From the NCBI GenBank assembly GCA_964036155.1, contig OZ038423.1, positions 73,609,249 to 73,673,248 of the forward strand: a stretch of 64,000 nt of DNA. The letters are read 5' to 3'. The DNA is from Diploscapter coronatus (Eukaryota > Nematoda > Chromadorea > Rhabditida > Rhabditidae). The stretch's first letter is position 1. Each line of letters opens with the position of its first letter. The position numbers and the translations under genes are program-made. Shown here in pieces: positions 37,557 through 47,556 of the stretch. The notes below the pieces were generated by a model, which saw nothing but the letters and a program-made list of their open reading frames with translations, had not been told where the DNA came from and ran no database searches.

Positions 37557-39361
37557 GTAATTTTCCAATTCTGCTTTCCCTTTTTCTCAGAAAAAAGGTT
37601 TGATAGAGTTAATTAAAGTCTTGACTATATTTAGATTCCACAAGCACATCTTTCAAGATTATTCTTTCGGGATAAAAATCATATTCTTCACGAACAACTA
37701 TTAGTGTGGCTTCGATGTTTGGGTCATTGAAAAATTCTGCTTATTTTATCCATAAAACTAGATAAAAACACTCCAAATATGACACACGCATTTTGCCTTT
37801 TTTCTAATTTTAATACACTATTATGCCTGCTCGAATCGTTAGAAATCACTCTTCATGTTTCTCTTTGCTCATTTGACGTAAGGCCCTGCGTCGATCGTTT
37901 CGAAACTTTAAAACGGTTTTTAATCGCGAGCAACAAAACTATGGGCTCATCTCTTCCCGACGCTTGTATTATAATATTTCTCACCTCCTGTGAACTGTGT
38001 CTGCAGTCTATGCAGACTTACAGCAAAAAACACAAACTTTCTTTACATTTTTTTTTTCGAAATTTCAATTCCAGATGCGCAAGAAAAAGTAGCGTACAGT
38101 TTTTTTTCCAAATTTGAGGTTCTTGCTATCAACTCTGATCTGTGGTAGAATCTTTAAGTTTCAAACTTTCGATTCCAAGTTTTCGTAAGATCAGAAATAT
38201 TAAAGATAAATTTTGAGAGATTTCTTCTTATGACAATATGAATTGAATCATAGATTATCTATTACGTATATTGCAAGCGTTCTCAGTTCCATAACGATCG
38301 CACCAAATTTTATCGTCTTAATTCTTACTCGTTGCACGAGCATTTTTGCGTCATTCGTAAACTCTTGAAAGAGTCGACTTCATCTAAACACTTGGCAACA
38401 TCCAACCATTTGAATCATTAATATTCAAGAAGGAAGATGTAGTGAGGCCATATATTTTTAGAATTATTACGACGAAGTAAATTTGCATTTCTTTGTCTAA
38501 TTTCAAAATAGAAAAAGGTCATAACTAAATTATGATACGGATAATTCCTCGCATCTTTGACCTAATATTTCAAAACACATGGCATGAAAATTCCTACTTT
38601 TTCCGATGCATTCCCATGCCAATTCTTCAGAAGTGCGTCAGAATATTTTCACTGAAATTTAATCCTCTCGCGGCACTCAAGTTTGTGCCTAATTTTAGCC
38701 GCTTACATCCTAAAAATAACCTTGAAAATGAGCGGCTGTAAATTACTCCATACGTTTCACGAACTTCATCCTTCGTATGCAAAATGAAGTGATTTGTAAA
38801 CAACACAGGAAATTGAAACGAATGAGTCATGGAAAAACATGAAACTGGGTCAAGTTTTAAAAATTAAGAGAAAAATAATGGTTTAAAGTAGAAAAAAGGA
38901 AATAGAAAATCTCTGAAATTAAACAATTCGTATTTATTTTTTAAGTTCGATGTTTAGTTTCGAAATTCAAGTCACGAGCCCAATTACCCAAATTACGCAG
39001 GTGAATTTTTTATAGACGTAAATAATTACCAAATTTCACCTGTAACTTGACTTTTCTAATGATTAAAAAGATTTAAATTCGATAAAAATCGTACAGCAAA
39101 GTATTCTGCCTAAATTCCTCAGCCTTTCTATGAAATTATCAACGCTTATCCCTTCTTCCGATTTTGCTTATCGGCGATTGGAGGAAGATAAACCAGCTTA
39201 TTATACTCGGAAAAGGCCTGCTAAGTATGGATTACTGTAAGCTGTGGACTTTTATATTTCAGTAGTAATTCCCATTCAGAAAATTACTGTAGTCAAAAAT
39301 ATATCCGCATCTCATGTAAAAACAAACTTTTTGTTTAAAAATTCAAACTTCAACTAGTAAC

Positions 39362-39498
39362 CTGGAAACCGCGAGATCACGAGACAAGAGACATTGGGAA
39401 ATAGTGCGGGAAAAGAAAGTCTATCATCTTCCATACCCTACCCTAGCCCTATACTATTTCGCCTATGTCCCGTGTCTCGTGGTCTCACGGTTTCCAAA
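39362..39498. repeat. Hairpin-forming inverted repeat, arms about 44 bp
   Basis: The left arm 39362-39405 (CTGGAAACCGCGAGATCACG...) pairs with the right arm 39453-39498 (...CGTGGTCTCACGGTTTCCA) with only scattered mismatches. The loop is about 47 bp. It has the layout of a very short foldback element, or of a hairpin RNA if transcribed. Confidence 0.65.
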
Positions 39499-40344
39499 TA
39501 GCCTTTTAATTTCTAACATAAGAAGTTATTGTTTTCTTTGTAAGGAGGAAATTAATTCGAAGAAAAACTTTGAAGCGGAAAAAATTTGTTGGGGAAAAAG
39601 GTTCATGATGCACTCCCTCTTTCTTTCTTTGGACTCTTTGATGTACAGTATGATTGACAACTCTCGAAAGCATTTATATTTTTATCCGATTTCTTGATCG
39701 TCTCATCGTCAAACAGCGATAATGGGACAAAGTGAATACATCGCAAATTTGAAAATAAAAGTGCGTTGCAGAGTTCCAAATAGTCGTAAAAATGATTTCA
39801 TGATTCAATGAATTATCGTCAATTCGGTTGCAAATAACGCGCGCTCATTTCCATGCATCTAACTTTCGTGGATCTATTCTATATTATTTTGTCGTTCATC
39901 GACAATATCCAAAATTTCATAACTTTTTCGTCACAAATTTATTATTCATCTTGCACGCGTCGATTTTATTTTTATTCATAAAGACGCAGGTCTAAAAATG
40001 CCTTTCATTTCCCTAGACTCAAATTGCATTTGTATTATAGTCAGTCAGGAGTCAAAAGAAGGATTCTGAATGTTTAGATCATCTCAAAATGCGCAAAAAG
40101 AGGGAGTTGCTCTCTAATGAGGAAATGAACGAGGAAAGAACTAGGAATAATTAGAGAGACTCAGAGAAGCAGAGAAAATTGAGAATAAAGGTAATTAGAA
40201 GATGAATAGATAGGTCGAGAAATAGAGCTTGAAATGAGGAGGGCGCAAGACGGAGAATAAAAGCATTCGAAGCGCATAAATTTCCATTGTCTGATGGGCA
40301 TTCATTTCAATTCACTTGTTTCTGCTACTGCTTCGTTCTTTCGT

Positions 40345-40354
40345 CTATAAAAGG
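40345..40354 (+). promoter_or_regulatory. TATA box of the RGK GTPase near promoter
   Basis: CTATAAAAGG lies about 125 bp upstream of the ATG at 40478 and downstream of a purine-rich tract. The match to the TATA consensus is good. Expected transcription start is about 30 bp downstream. Confidence 0.55.
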
Positions 40355-40477
40355 CGATTTTTATTTCATCTTTTCACCATTCGAAATTCTTTGACAAGTA
40401 TTCTATTTGCTGGAAGACTGTCGAATCTGTCCGCTTTACTCCCTTACACAGACTAAACAACTAATTATTTGAATAAA

Positions 40478-43400
40478 ATGCGCGTTCGTTCCATGGCTCT
40501 AGAAGTCAAATCCGGTGTTGTTTCATCTTCGGCGACTTCGTTGGCTTTGGCCACAAGCCCGAAGGATTGGCTGAAAAGCCCCATTGATTTTAGGTAGAAG
40601 AAGGACAATGTATTTCATTTTTTCCAAGATTCAATCTAATTTTTCAGATCGTTACCATCGACCCCTGGGAGTCGTCGTTCTCTGCCGGGAACTCCGAGAA
40701 ATCTATCGCCACGACCCTATCTGCCAGACCTCGATGAACACCATCCTTCTTCACCGTCCAGCAGCTCAAGGTCGGATTGGTAACAAATATGTCCCCTTTT
40801 GCAGTCATTATTTTAAACATTTCAGCTCTGACCATAGCCCGAGACGTCATCAACGTAGAAGATATCAGCAGAGGTACGAATATTTGAACCGCTTAAAAAT
40901 CATCTATTCAACACATGAAGTTCTGAATTTGAGCTTTTGAAAGTTAGGACTTCTCTATGATATCCTAAACAAATTTCAATCAGTATCCAGATTAAAACTT
41001 CCTTGTCTGCAACAAAACTTATGAAACTGTTGAAGAATTTGTTTCATGGCGGATATTTAACCTTGTGGCCACTATGTCATTATCCAATTGATCTTTACTT
41101 GGCTCATTTTCAACGATATCTCCTGTCACGTGAGCGTAAATTTTCATTCGTTTGTAGGCTGGTGTAACATTTATTTATGTCTGCGAAATTTTCTAAAATT
41201 GTCCGTAAATCGTGCAAGTTCGAAAAGATGAATTGGTAACGTGACGAATGAGACCACGCAAAGATTTCCCGTTAAAGATCAAAAATTTTCTTGTGTCTTT
41301 AAAAAATGCTTGATCATCGGATTATCTTGTAAAATATTATAAAGTCAAATATGGATGCGGAACATTCTTCCTCTTTGTCAACAGATCGTAGTTCCTGTTG
41401 AACCTTGTCGAATTAGACCCTGATGTCGGGTGTCGAATTTCATGTTTTCCGATGAAGTCTGCGGGAATTTTCGAATTTTTCGCACTGATCCGCGCCCACT
41501 CATTTTCGGAATACATTTGTGAAAAATTCTGCAGAAGATTATGGCAGCTTCGTTTTCCGCCTACGATTAACTTTCCCCACTAGACTATTACAGCGATAAT
41601 GGGTTGGTTCTTTAGGTAAACTTTATCTCTTGACGTAAATCCTTTGTACCTATTGAGTTTTAGCAGATATTTATTTCGGAAATTCCTTAATTATGGCTCT
41701 CCTCGAAATGCCGAAGTGAAGTCATTTCAATGCAAAATGTGGCGAAAATTCGGTGTGTTGGGCGGGTTAATTAGAATTGGCACGTCTTTTTTCTCGAGGT
41801 GGAATTAAATCGGAATTAGGTCGGAAACGCGCTAGAGTAACCCTATTGTTTGGAACACTACGTTACTTTTCGTGATATTTCAGAGTAATCTAAAAAGTAA
41901 TGACATAAGATCAAGCAAGATCAGCATTTTGTTACAACTCTGGCATATTTCCTATTTAGAATTACATCAAAAGTACTTCCTTGATTGAGACATGCGTATG
42001 CGCCTTTGCGTCGCGCACACATATTCGACATTCTGCCGAGAATATCCTGATATATCCTAGTTCCTTTTGGGTTAGTATTTTGCAACGCGAGCTGAGATTC
42101 GGCGCATAGCCCTAGAAACATTCTTTATCCAATCTGAAAAAGAGCGCCTTTGAATTTGCACGCGCATGAAGAATACATGAATGTGTTTTACACCAGAATA
42201 TCCGAATATGAAAACTTTTCCTGGGAATAGACTATGGTGTAATATTTACAATGGATATTTTTGGATATGAATTTCTAAAAAAAACCCATACACTTTATCA
42301 AGCAGCAACTTTATTGCAACAACTCAGCTTATTTCAGAAATTGAATTGCAAATTCCAAAATGCGCTCGCGTTCCAGCATCAATCCACTTCCTTCGCGTTA
42401 TTCCTGAATTCTTTTCGAAATTCAATTTGACTCCGTCATAAAATATGTCTGGCAACAAAAATGACATTGATACTTGAATGAGCATTTTGCAAACATAAGT
42501 TTCGAAGATCTACTATATCGCATAAAATAAGGTTTTTTTTAAAGATTGGGTACAAATTTGATTCCACTTTTGTAAGCGCTTTTTTCTGAACACAAGTGTA
42601 AGATTGATTCTAATGTAAAATGGAATGAAATGAAATTGCAGTAGGAAGGATCCTATGCATAGGTCAGAAATATCAGCTAATGATTGAAAGCTTGATTTTT
42701 CTAAAATTTTGCGAGATAAAAGACGAAATAAGGTCTTCTAGTACAACTATGAAGTCAATTGTTGAACTCGCCTCGAAACAAGCTTGCCACAAACGACACT
42801 CTGGTGTATTATGAAAATGCTCCAATCTCCTCTCGATGTCTGACATTTCTCATGTTGAGGGATATGGAGTGTCTGTCTGACATTTACTCTCCACATTAGA
42901 CTATTGACAAATGGATCCTGAGCACTCTCGTTAGAAGAAGTTGAAAACTTCGTACGCTTTTCCCCTACATAATGAAGAATAGAACGAGAAAAGTGATCGG
43001 GGTACTTCGAAACATCCACAATTCACTCCTCGTATGCAGTGAAAACCCAGAGACCCACTTGATGATGCAATTCCCTATTCTTTGCTTCCTTCTGCCAGTC
43101 GGGCCGCCCCTCTGCTCTGGAATGCGCAAACCCCAGCCTCAGTCATATTCTCTCGAAGCCGCACAGCCCCATTCTTCACTTTGCACCTAATTGAGTAACA
43201 ATAGGAGTGCGGCCCTTCCTTGTCCTTGTTTGAGCGCAGAACCATGCATCGACCCAGATATGGCAATAGGCTGTCCGTCCCCAACCTACAGGACGTCTAT
43301 CTTGATTTGTATTTGAGGTTCATTTCAAGTTTTCAAAGAAATTGATCGTTGCTGAACCCTTTTGCTGGTAGTCTTGAGCAATGAAAACTCAAAGGGTTTG

Positions 43401-45090
43401 TTGAATAGATCAAAATTTCATAGTAATAATAATCATTCCATGATCCAGAATGATATCCGAAAGATCATTGTTCTCAGTCTTTAAAGGTCCTTACGATTCC
43501 ATCTTCAGGAAAGGAGATTCTCTTCGTGATTCGTTGCTGGACAGTTATTCTTTCAACAACAACATCATTCGAGAAGACGAATGCGAGGCTCCGTCCGGTT
43601 GCCTGCGAAGCTTCGCTCTCCGACATGGAGAACTCGTCGATAGGGGATTCCAAAGACAGTCACCGAATGGATGCGTCCACATAGCAAAGCGAGGTGATTC
43701 TTAACTCTACCAATATCATCATTAGTCACCTTTGAGAAGTTCTGTAAACTTAATCTATGAAAATCAGTTATTGAAAGCTACACTTCAGAATCACGTCGAG
43801 CCACCTGTCCGGATATTCTTTTATTCCCTGAAAACGGTCGGTTGCCCCCTTGCAAGGTTCTTCTAAGAATCTATGGTGCCAAGAATTCGGGCAAGAAGAC
43901 GATCGCTCACAGGATTCAGCACCATGCGACTTACACGTGTCCAGAGCAAGTTGATGGTAATTTCATCGATAATCTTCTCTTCTACAAGCTCTAAATTTAG
44001 TGGAGAAGGAGAACGAAAAAGTCGACAACCCAGTGAAATTCCTGCTGAATGAACAAGAAATGCAAATGGAAGTCCTAGTCGATTCGGCATTGGAGGTAGG
44101 ATTGGAGTTCATCGAAGCTGATCCTCACTTAATATTTCTTTGAATTCAGAAATTTTCAATCATGACTTGTCTAAAATCGGAAATTTCATCTGTGATTACT
44201 TCAGTTTCGAGCGAATTGAGTTTTTTTTCTCCAAATATGCTTCTCTTCAAGATTTTATCTAAGAATAAGATTTTTGACAATGTTTTGGAATGCTCACATT
44301 TCACACAAAACATCACTTCACGAAAAAGCGAAATAGTGTTCTCTGAAACTAGCAAGCTTTATGCGCATGAAAGATTCCGAATCGCAATAAATTAACAAAA
44401 TTGCAAAAGTGATGTTTTACATTTTCAGAGTGCTCCCTTCAATTCGGTAATGACGATCTTCGCTGTGGTCTACAACGTGGACAGTCGAGAATCCTTCCAC
44501 CACGCAGCTCAAATGCTCTCCCGTATTTGCAGGCATCGATCACATTCATCCTTCATGGGTTCGAAAGTCCGTGTCATTCTCGTCGGAAACAAGATCGATT
44601 TGAAGAGAAATCAAGTCGTATCATCTATAGGTAGGTAGAATGTTTTGTTTAATAAACATAGCAATTTTCCTTGATGAACGATGATGCAAGTATGACTCAT
44701 ACAAATTTCAGAAGGTCGATCGCTAGGAAAAATCTACAAGTGTTCATTCGTAGAGATTTCGGCGCTCCTTTCGATGAACGTTGATGAGCTGTGGGTGGAG
44801 GTCCTCAAATTGCTACAAGTAATCTTTTGAAATGAAGTTTGTGCACCTTGTGACATCGTGATATAAAATAGCACTGGATAGATGTTAGGTCATGGAATGA
44901 CCGTTACGAATCCTCGATGTCATGACGTCACAATGTTCCATAGGATTATTTATCAGAAAAAATATCGTGAATTTTAAAATTTTAGGAACCTGATGCAACG
45001 GAAGAAACTTGGATGGATCGAGTGATGAAGAGAGGCAGGAACTTTGCCAAATCATGCGAAGAGCTTGTACACAGGATTATCGCTTCTTGA
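40478..45090 (+). CDS. RGK-family (Rad/Rem/Gem-like) small GTPase with degenerate P-loop
   Basis: Nine exons: 40478-40593, 40648-40770, 40826-40873, 43509-43693, 43789-43956, 44001-44095, 44429-44630, 44712-44818 and 44986-45090, giving 382 residues. The N-terminal third is Ser/Pro/Arg-rich (RSLPSTPGSRRSLPGTP). The G domain follows: G1 is GAKNSGKKT (residues 187-195), G3 is the atypical VDSALE, G4 is GNKID (298-302) and G5 is EISA (327-330). There is no CAAX box. The C-terminus has KSCEEL (370-375), like the conserved Cys-x-(D/E)-Leu motif of RGK proteins. RGK proteins bind voltage-gated calcium channel beta subunits and the cytoskeleton, and many hydrolyse GTP poorly. Here the P-loop position that should be Ser/Thr is Lys194, so Mg-GTP binding may be lost. 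Assignment rests on the long N-terminus, the G3 form and the C-terminal motif; a divergent Ras-like protein is the alternative. Intron 3 is 2.6 kb and contains a further in-frame exon candidate. Confidence 0.85.
43240..43317 (+). CDS. Candidate cassette or internal first exon of the RGK GTPase
   Basis: Lies in intron 3 of the GTPase gene. It has an acceptor GAGCGCAG ending at 43239 and a donor GTTCAT at 43318. Read in phase after the exon ending at 40873 it adds 26 residues, and it ends with two bases of a codon that join exon 43509 in frame. It also carries its own ATG (43244-43246) followed by HRPRYGNRLSVPNLQDVYL, so it could instead be a first exon from an internal promoter. Local GC is higher than in the surrounding intron. 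Confidence 0.4.
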
Positions 45091-46285
45091 TCAAAACAAC
45101 GTCTTTTTTGTGAAAATACAGCTAAATCGGCAAAAATTTGATATTTTATAGAAGAATGCGGATTAGCAAGAATGTGTGGGTTTTGACCTGATAAAATTAG
45201 CTTCGCCATTTCTCTTCCTTATTTTGATTTATTTATCATGGGTAAAGAAATTTGCATTTCGATTTTTAAAGGGCAATTGCTGAGGGTGTTTCAATAATGC
45301 GTTTCTGGATGAAAAAGATAAGCACCACGCAAAACAACTGTCCATTTTTCTAGCACAAATTTGATATCTTGACCTGAACTTCTCTGATGACTTTCACATA
45401 TTAATTTCGATGAATGAATTTTTTGCAGTTTTATGCAAAACTCCAAAATACACTGGACGAGGATTGACTTTTGATTTTATTGATGTAAATAAATTTTTCA
45501 GCAGGATTAAAGAAATCGAGAAAATGAACAATACTCACCTGCAAGAGATGCAAACTTATTATCACGTTGAACAAGGATTTTTGTGCAATAATTTAGCTGA
45601 TACTGTATTGTCGCTTTACAATAAAATTGAGAACTCATAATGAAACAATAAATCTTCAATGTAAGTATCCTAATCCAATCAAAACTCACGGCTCGATCAA
45701 AGCTCCTATGAAAACAGTGAAACTTCGTTCTACAGCAGCATTGGTCATTATTTCGCACCATATAGAATTGACTCCTTCAACCTCTTTGCTGGCAATTTTC
45801 TCCTTGTCCGGTTACGATTTTTTCAATTTCCAATGTCAGACACTGTTAGCAAAGTTGATAGCTTTCTTCATTTTTATTGCGGAACAACTTTTAAGTGTGA
45901 ATGTCAGGAAGAACCAAAGTCGGTGTTTCCAGGGATCCGTCGATTTGGCTGATTCTCACATATTGTTCAGTTTTTCACACTTGATCATCGTGGTATGGTT
46001 TATTTTTCATAAAAATTATCGTATGCAGGATTACGGTAGCTTAGAGTTTTGACAGATCCGACCTCGGGAAAAATTCATAACTTTCTTATTTCTGGACCAA
46101 ATTCAATAATATTTTTATTTTGTAGATTTTGAATAGGAGAATATGGCAAAAATAAAAAGAGGAAAATCATTGCTAATTGGCAGGTTTAACAATTTTTTAG
46201 GGCAGTTATAAATTCGAAAGCTGTTTGGATTCAGGTAAGATAAAAATGAATGAAAGAATTCATACATATAAAGATGGATAGATGC
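45091..46285. other. Convergent intergenic region, 1.2 kb
   Basis: Between the stop of the RGK gene and the last exon of the duplicated LTD block. AT-rich; the open frames are not supported by splice sites or recognisable protein. Nothing else seen. Confidence 0.65.
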
Positions 46286-46831
46286 TTAGAACTGCTTAGG
46301 GTGAGAGCATTTCTCGATAATTTGCCACGAGACTTGCTAAAATGAGTCGTTGAAGTTTTATTTCAATGAAAATCGTTTACCTCTCCATAATTGTTAACAA
46401 GAACGCATTGAGCTCCATTTCCGAGGGAATATTGCTCAATCGCTCTGAACACGTGCGATCCTGGCTCTAATGCTGCGTCACGCTCGAAGCTACGTCCGAA
46501 TACCGAAAATTGGGAAATATAATTTTTATCTTTTATTTTTATGAGCTTGCCTTGACTTCTTCGTTTGGCAGGAGAGTTGTTCCTGCGGGGAAGACAAACT
46601 GTCCTCTGTAATTTCCATTAACGATTTCTTCGATTCTCCAGCGAGAAATATCGACTTCAGAATAGTTGCGGTTTTCGATTACCACATATTGATTTCCAAC
46701 AGGAGGCTAAATGAAAACTAATTTTCTCATTAAATAATTCTCATTTTCTACGGTAAAAGTGACTCCGCCGCGTCGGCGGATTCTGAATTGCACAGTTGCA
46801 GTTGTCTCTCCGGTACAGCTCTCGTCAACCA
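46286..46831 (-). pseudogene. Second lamin-tail-domain exon block (duplicated, cut off by MITE)
   Basis: Four blocks in order: 46752-46831, 46551-46706, 46381-46503 and 46286-46336. They mirror the last five exons of the LTD gene next door. The first is 80 bp with the same entry and exit phases as exon 48731-48810. The second (GNQYVVIENRNYSEVDISRW, then FVFPAGTTLLPNEEVK) matches DGQYIAVENTS...DISAW and FPSSGVILKPKQTIK. The third ends CVLVNNYGE where the neighbour has TVLLNQFRE. The frame is open throughout (about 136 codons) to TAA at 46286-46288. Odd points: no start codon of its own, a GC donor at 46550, and CG instead of AG before 46503. The block was probably once the 3' half of the gene at 47537-49153. 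It may be a relic, or still be used through a cryptic donor at 47571. Confidence 0.6.
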
Positions 46832-46940
46832 CTAAATTTGCTGTTTTGATCAGAGGTGCAGAAATTTTGACTTCGACTTCGAATTCAAAATTTCGTGCAT
46901 TCCTGGTTTTGATCAAATGTTTCTAGAGTTAAGTTTACCT

Positions 46941-47556
46941 TTAAAACAGATTCTCTGTAATATTCGACGATCTCAAGGAAGAGGTCGGACCAGAGACTTC
47001 AAATTCGTATTGAAAGGGTAGTTGAGTGTTTTCTACCTATGTTCGACCTGGAGAACACGATTTTTGGGCTTTTCCCGAAGTTTTCGAGTCTGACTTCGGG
47101 CCGGTTTTTCGATAAAATGCCGTGTCTATTTCTTCGAAATAATTATTGAATTAGCATGAGTAGGACATGTACTTTATTCGATGAAAATATTGGGATGTAA
47201 TACAGACAACAATGTATGTAAATTTCGATTTTTCCCCGAAAATCGGTTTTTGGGCATTTTTGTACTGTTTTTAGCCGTAACTTGTGATAGAAAGATCGGA
47301 TCCGAAAAATGTTTGCACCATTCAATTCAGCTTATCAACTCAAACAATCTGATATAGGTTTTGGGGTGTCGGAATGACTTTTGAAATTTGACCCCAGATC
47401 CGATACCCGAACCTGGACTTGAAAACTTCGGGAAAAAGCCCCAAAATCGTGTTCTCCAGGTCGAATATAGGTAAGAAACACTCAACTACCCCTTCAAAAA
47501 CGAATTTGAAATCTCTAGTCCGGGCAGTTTCGAGAATTACAAAGACTCTGTTTTAA
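46941..47556. mobile_element. TTAA-flanked foldback MITE, 608 bp
   Basis: The element occupies 46945-47552 and is bordered on both sides by TTAA (46941-46944 and 47553-47556), the target duplication of piggyBac-type elements. The ends are AACAGA...TCTGTT. The two arms are about 150 bp long and mirror each other at high identity; for example TTCGACCTGGAGAACACGA at about 47042-47060 recurs inverted at about 47446-47464. There is no transposase frame, so it is non-autonomous. It sits inside an exon of the LTD gene, and the first bases of its right end supply that gene's present stop codon. Confidence 0.8.

Larger units (their letters stand above)
37557..40477. other. Region between the remote and near first exons of the RGK gene, 2.9 kb
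   Basis: No coding exon seen. It contains the 39362-39498 hairpin repeat, a GA-rich tract (40080-40260) and the TATA box at 40345. Confidence 0.6.

Noticed and set aside
44560..44580. GGGTTCGAAAGTCC resembling a tRNA T-loop (B box)
   Set aside because: Lies inside an RGK coding exon, and no cloverleaf arms can be drawn around it. A similar GGTTCGATTC at about 48783 also lacks the other arms.
45627..46052. 141-codon open frame between the RGK and LTD genes
   Set aside because: Hydrophobic-looking by base composition only, with no domain or splice support.
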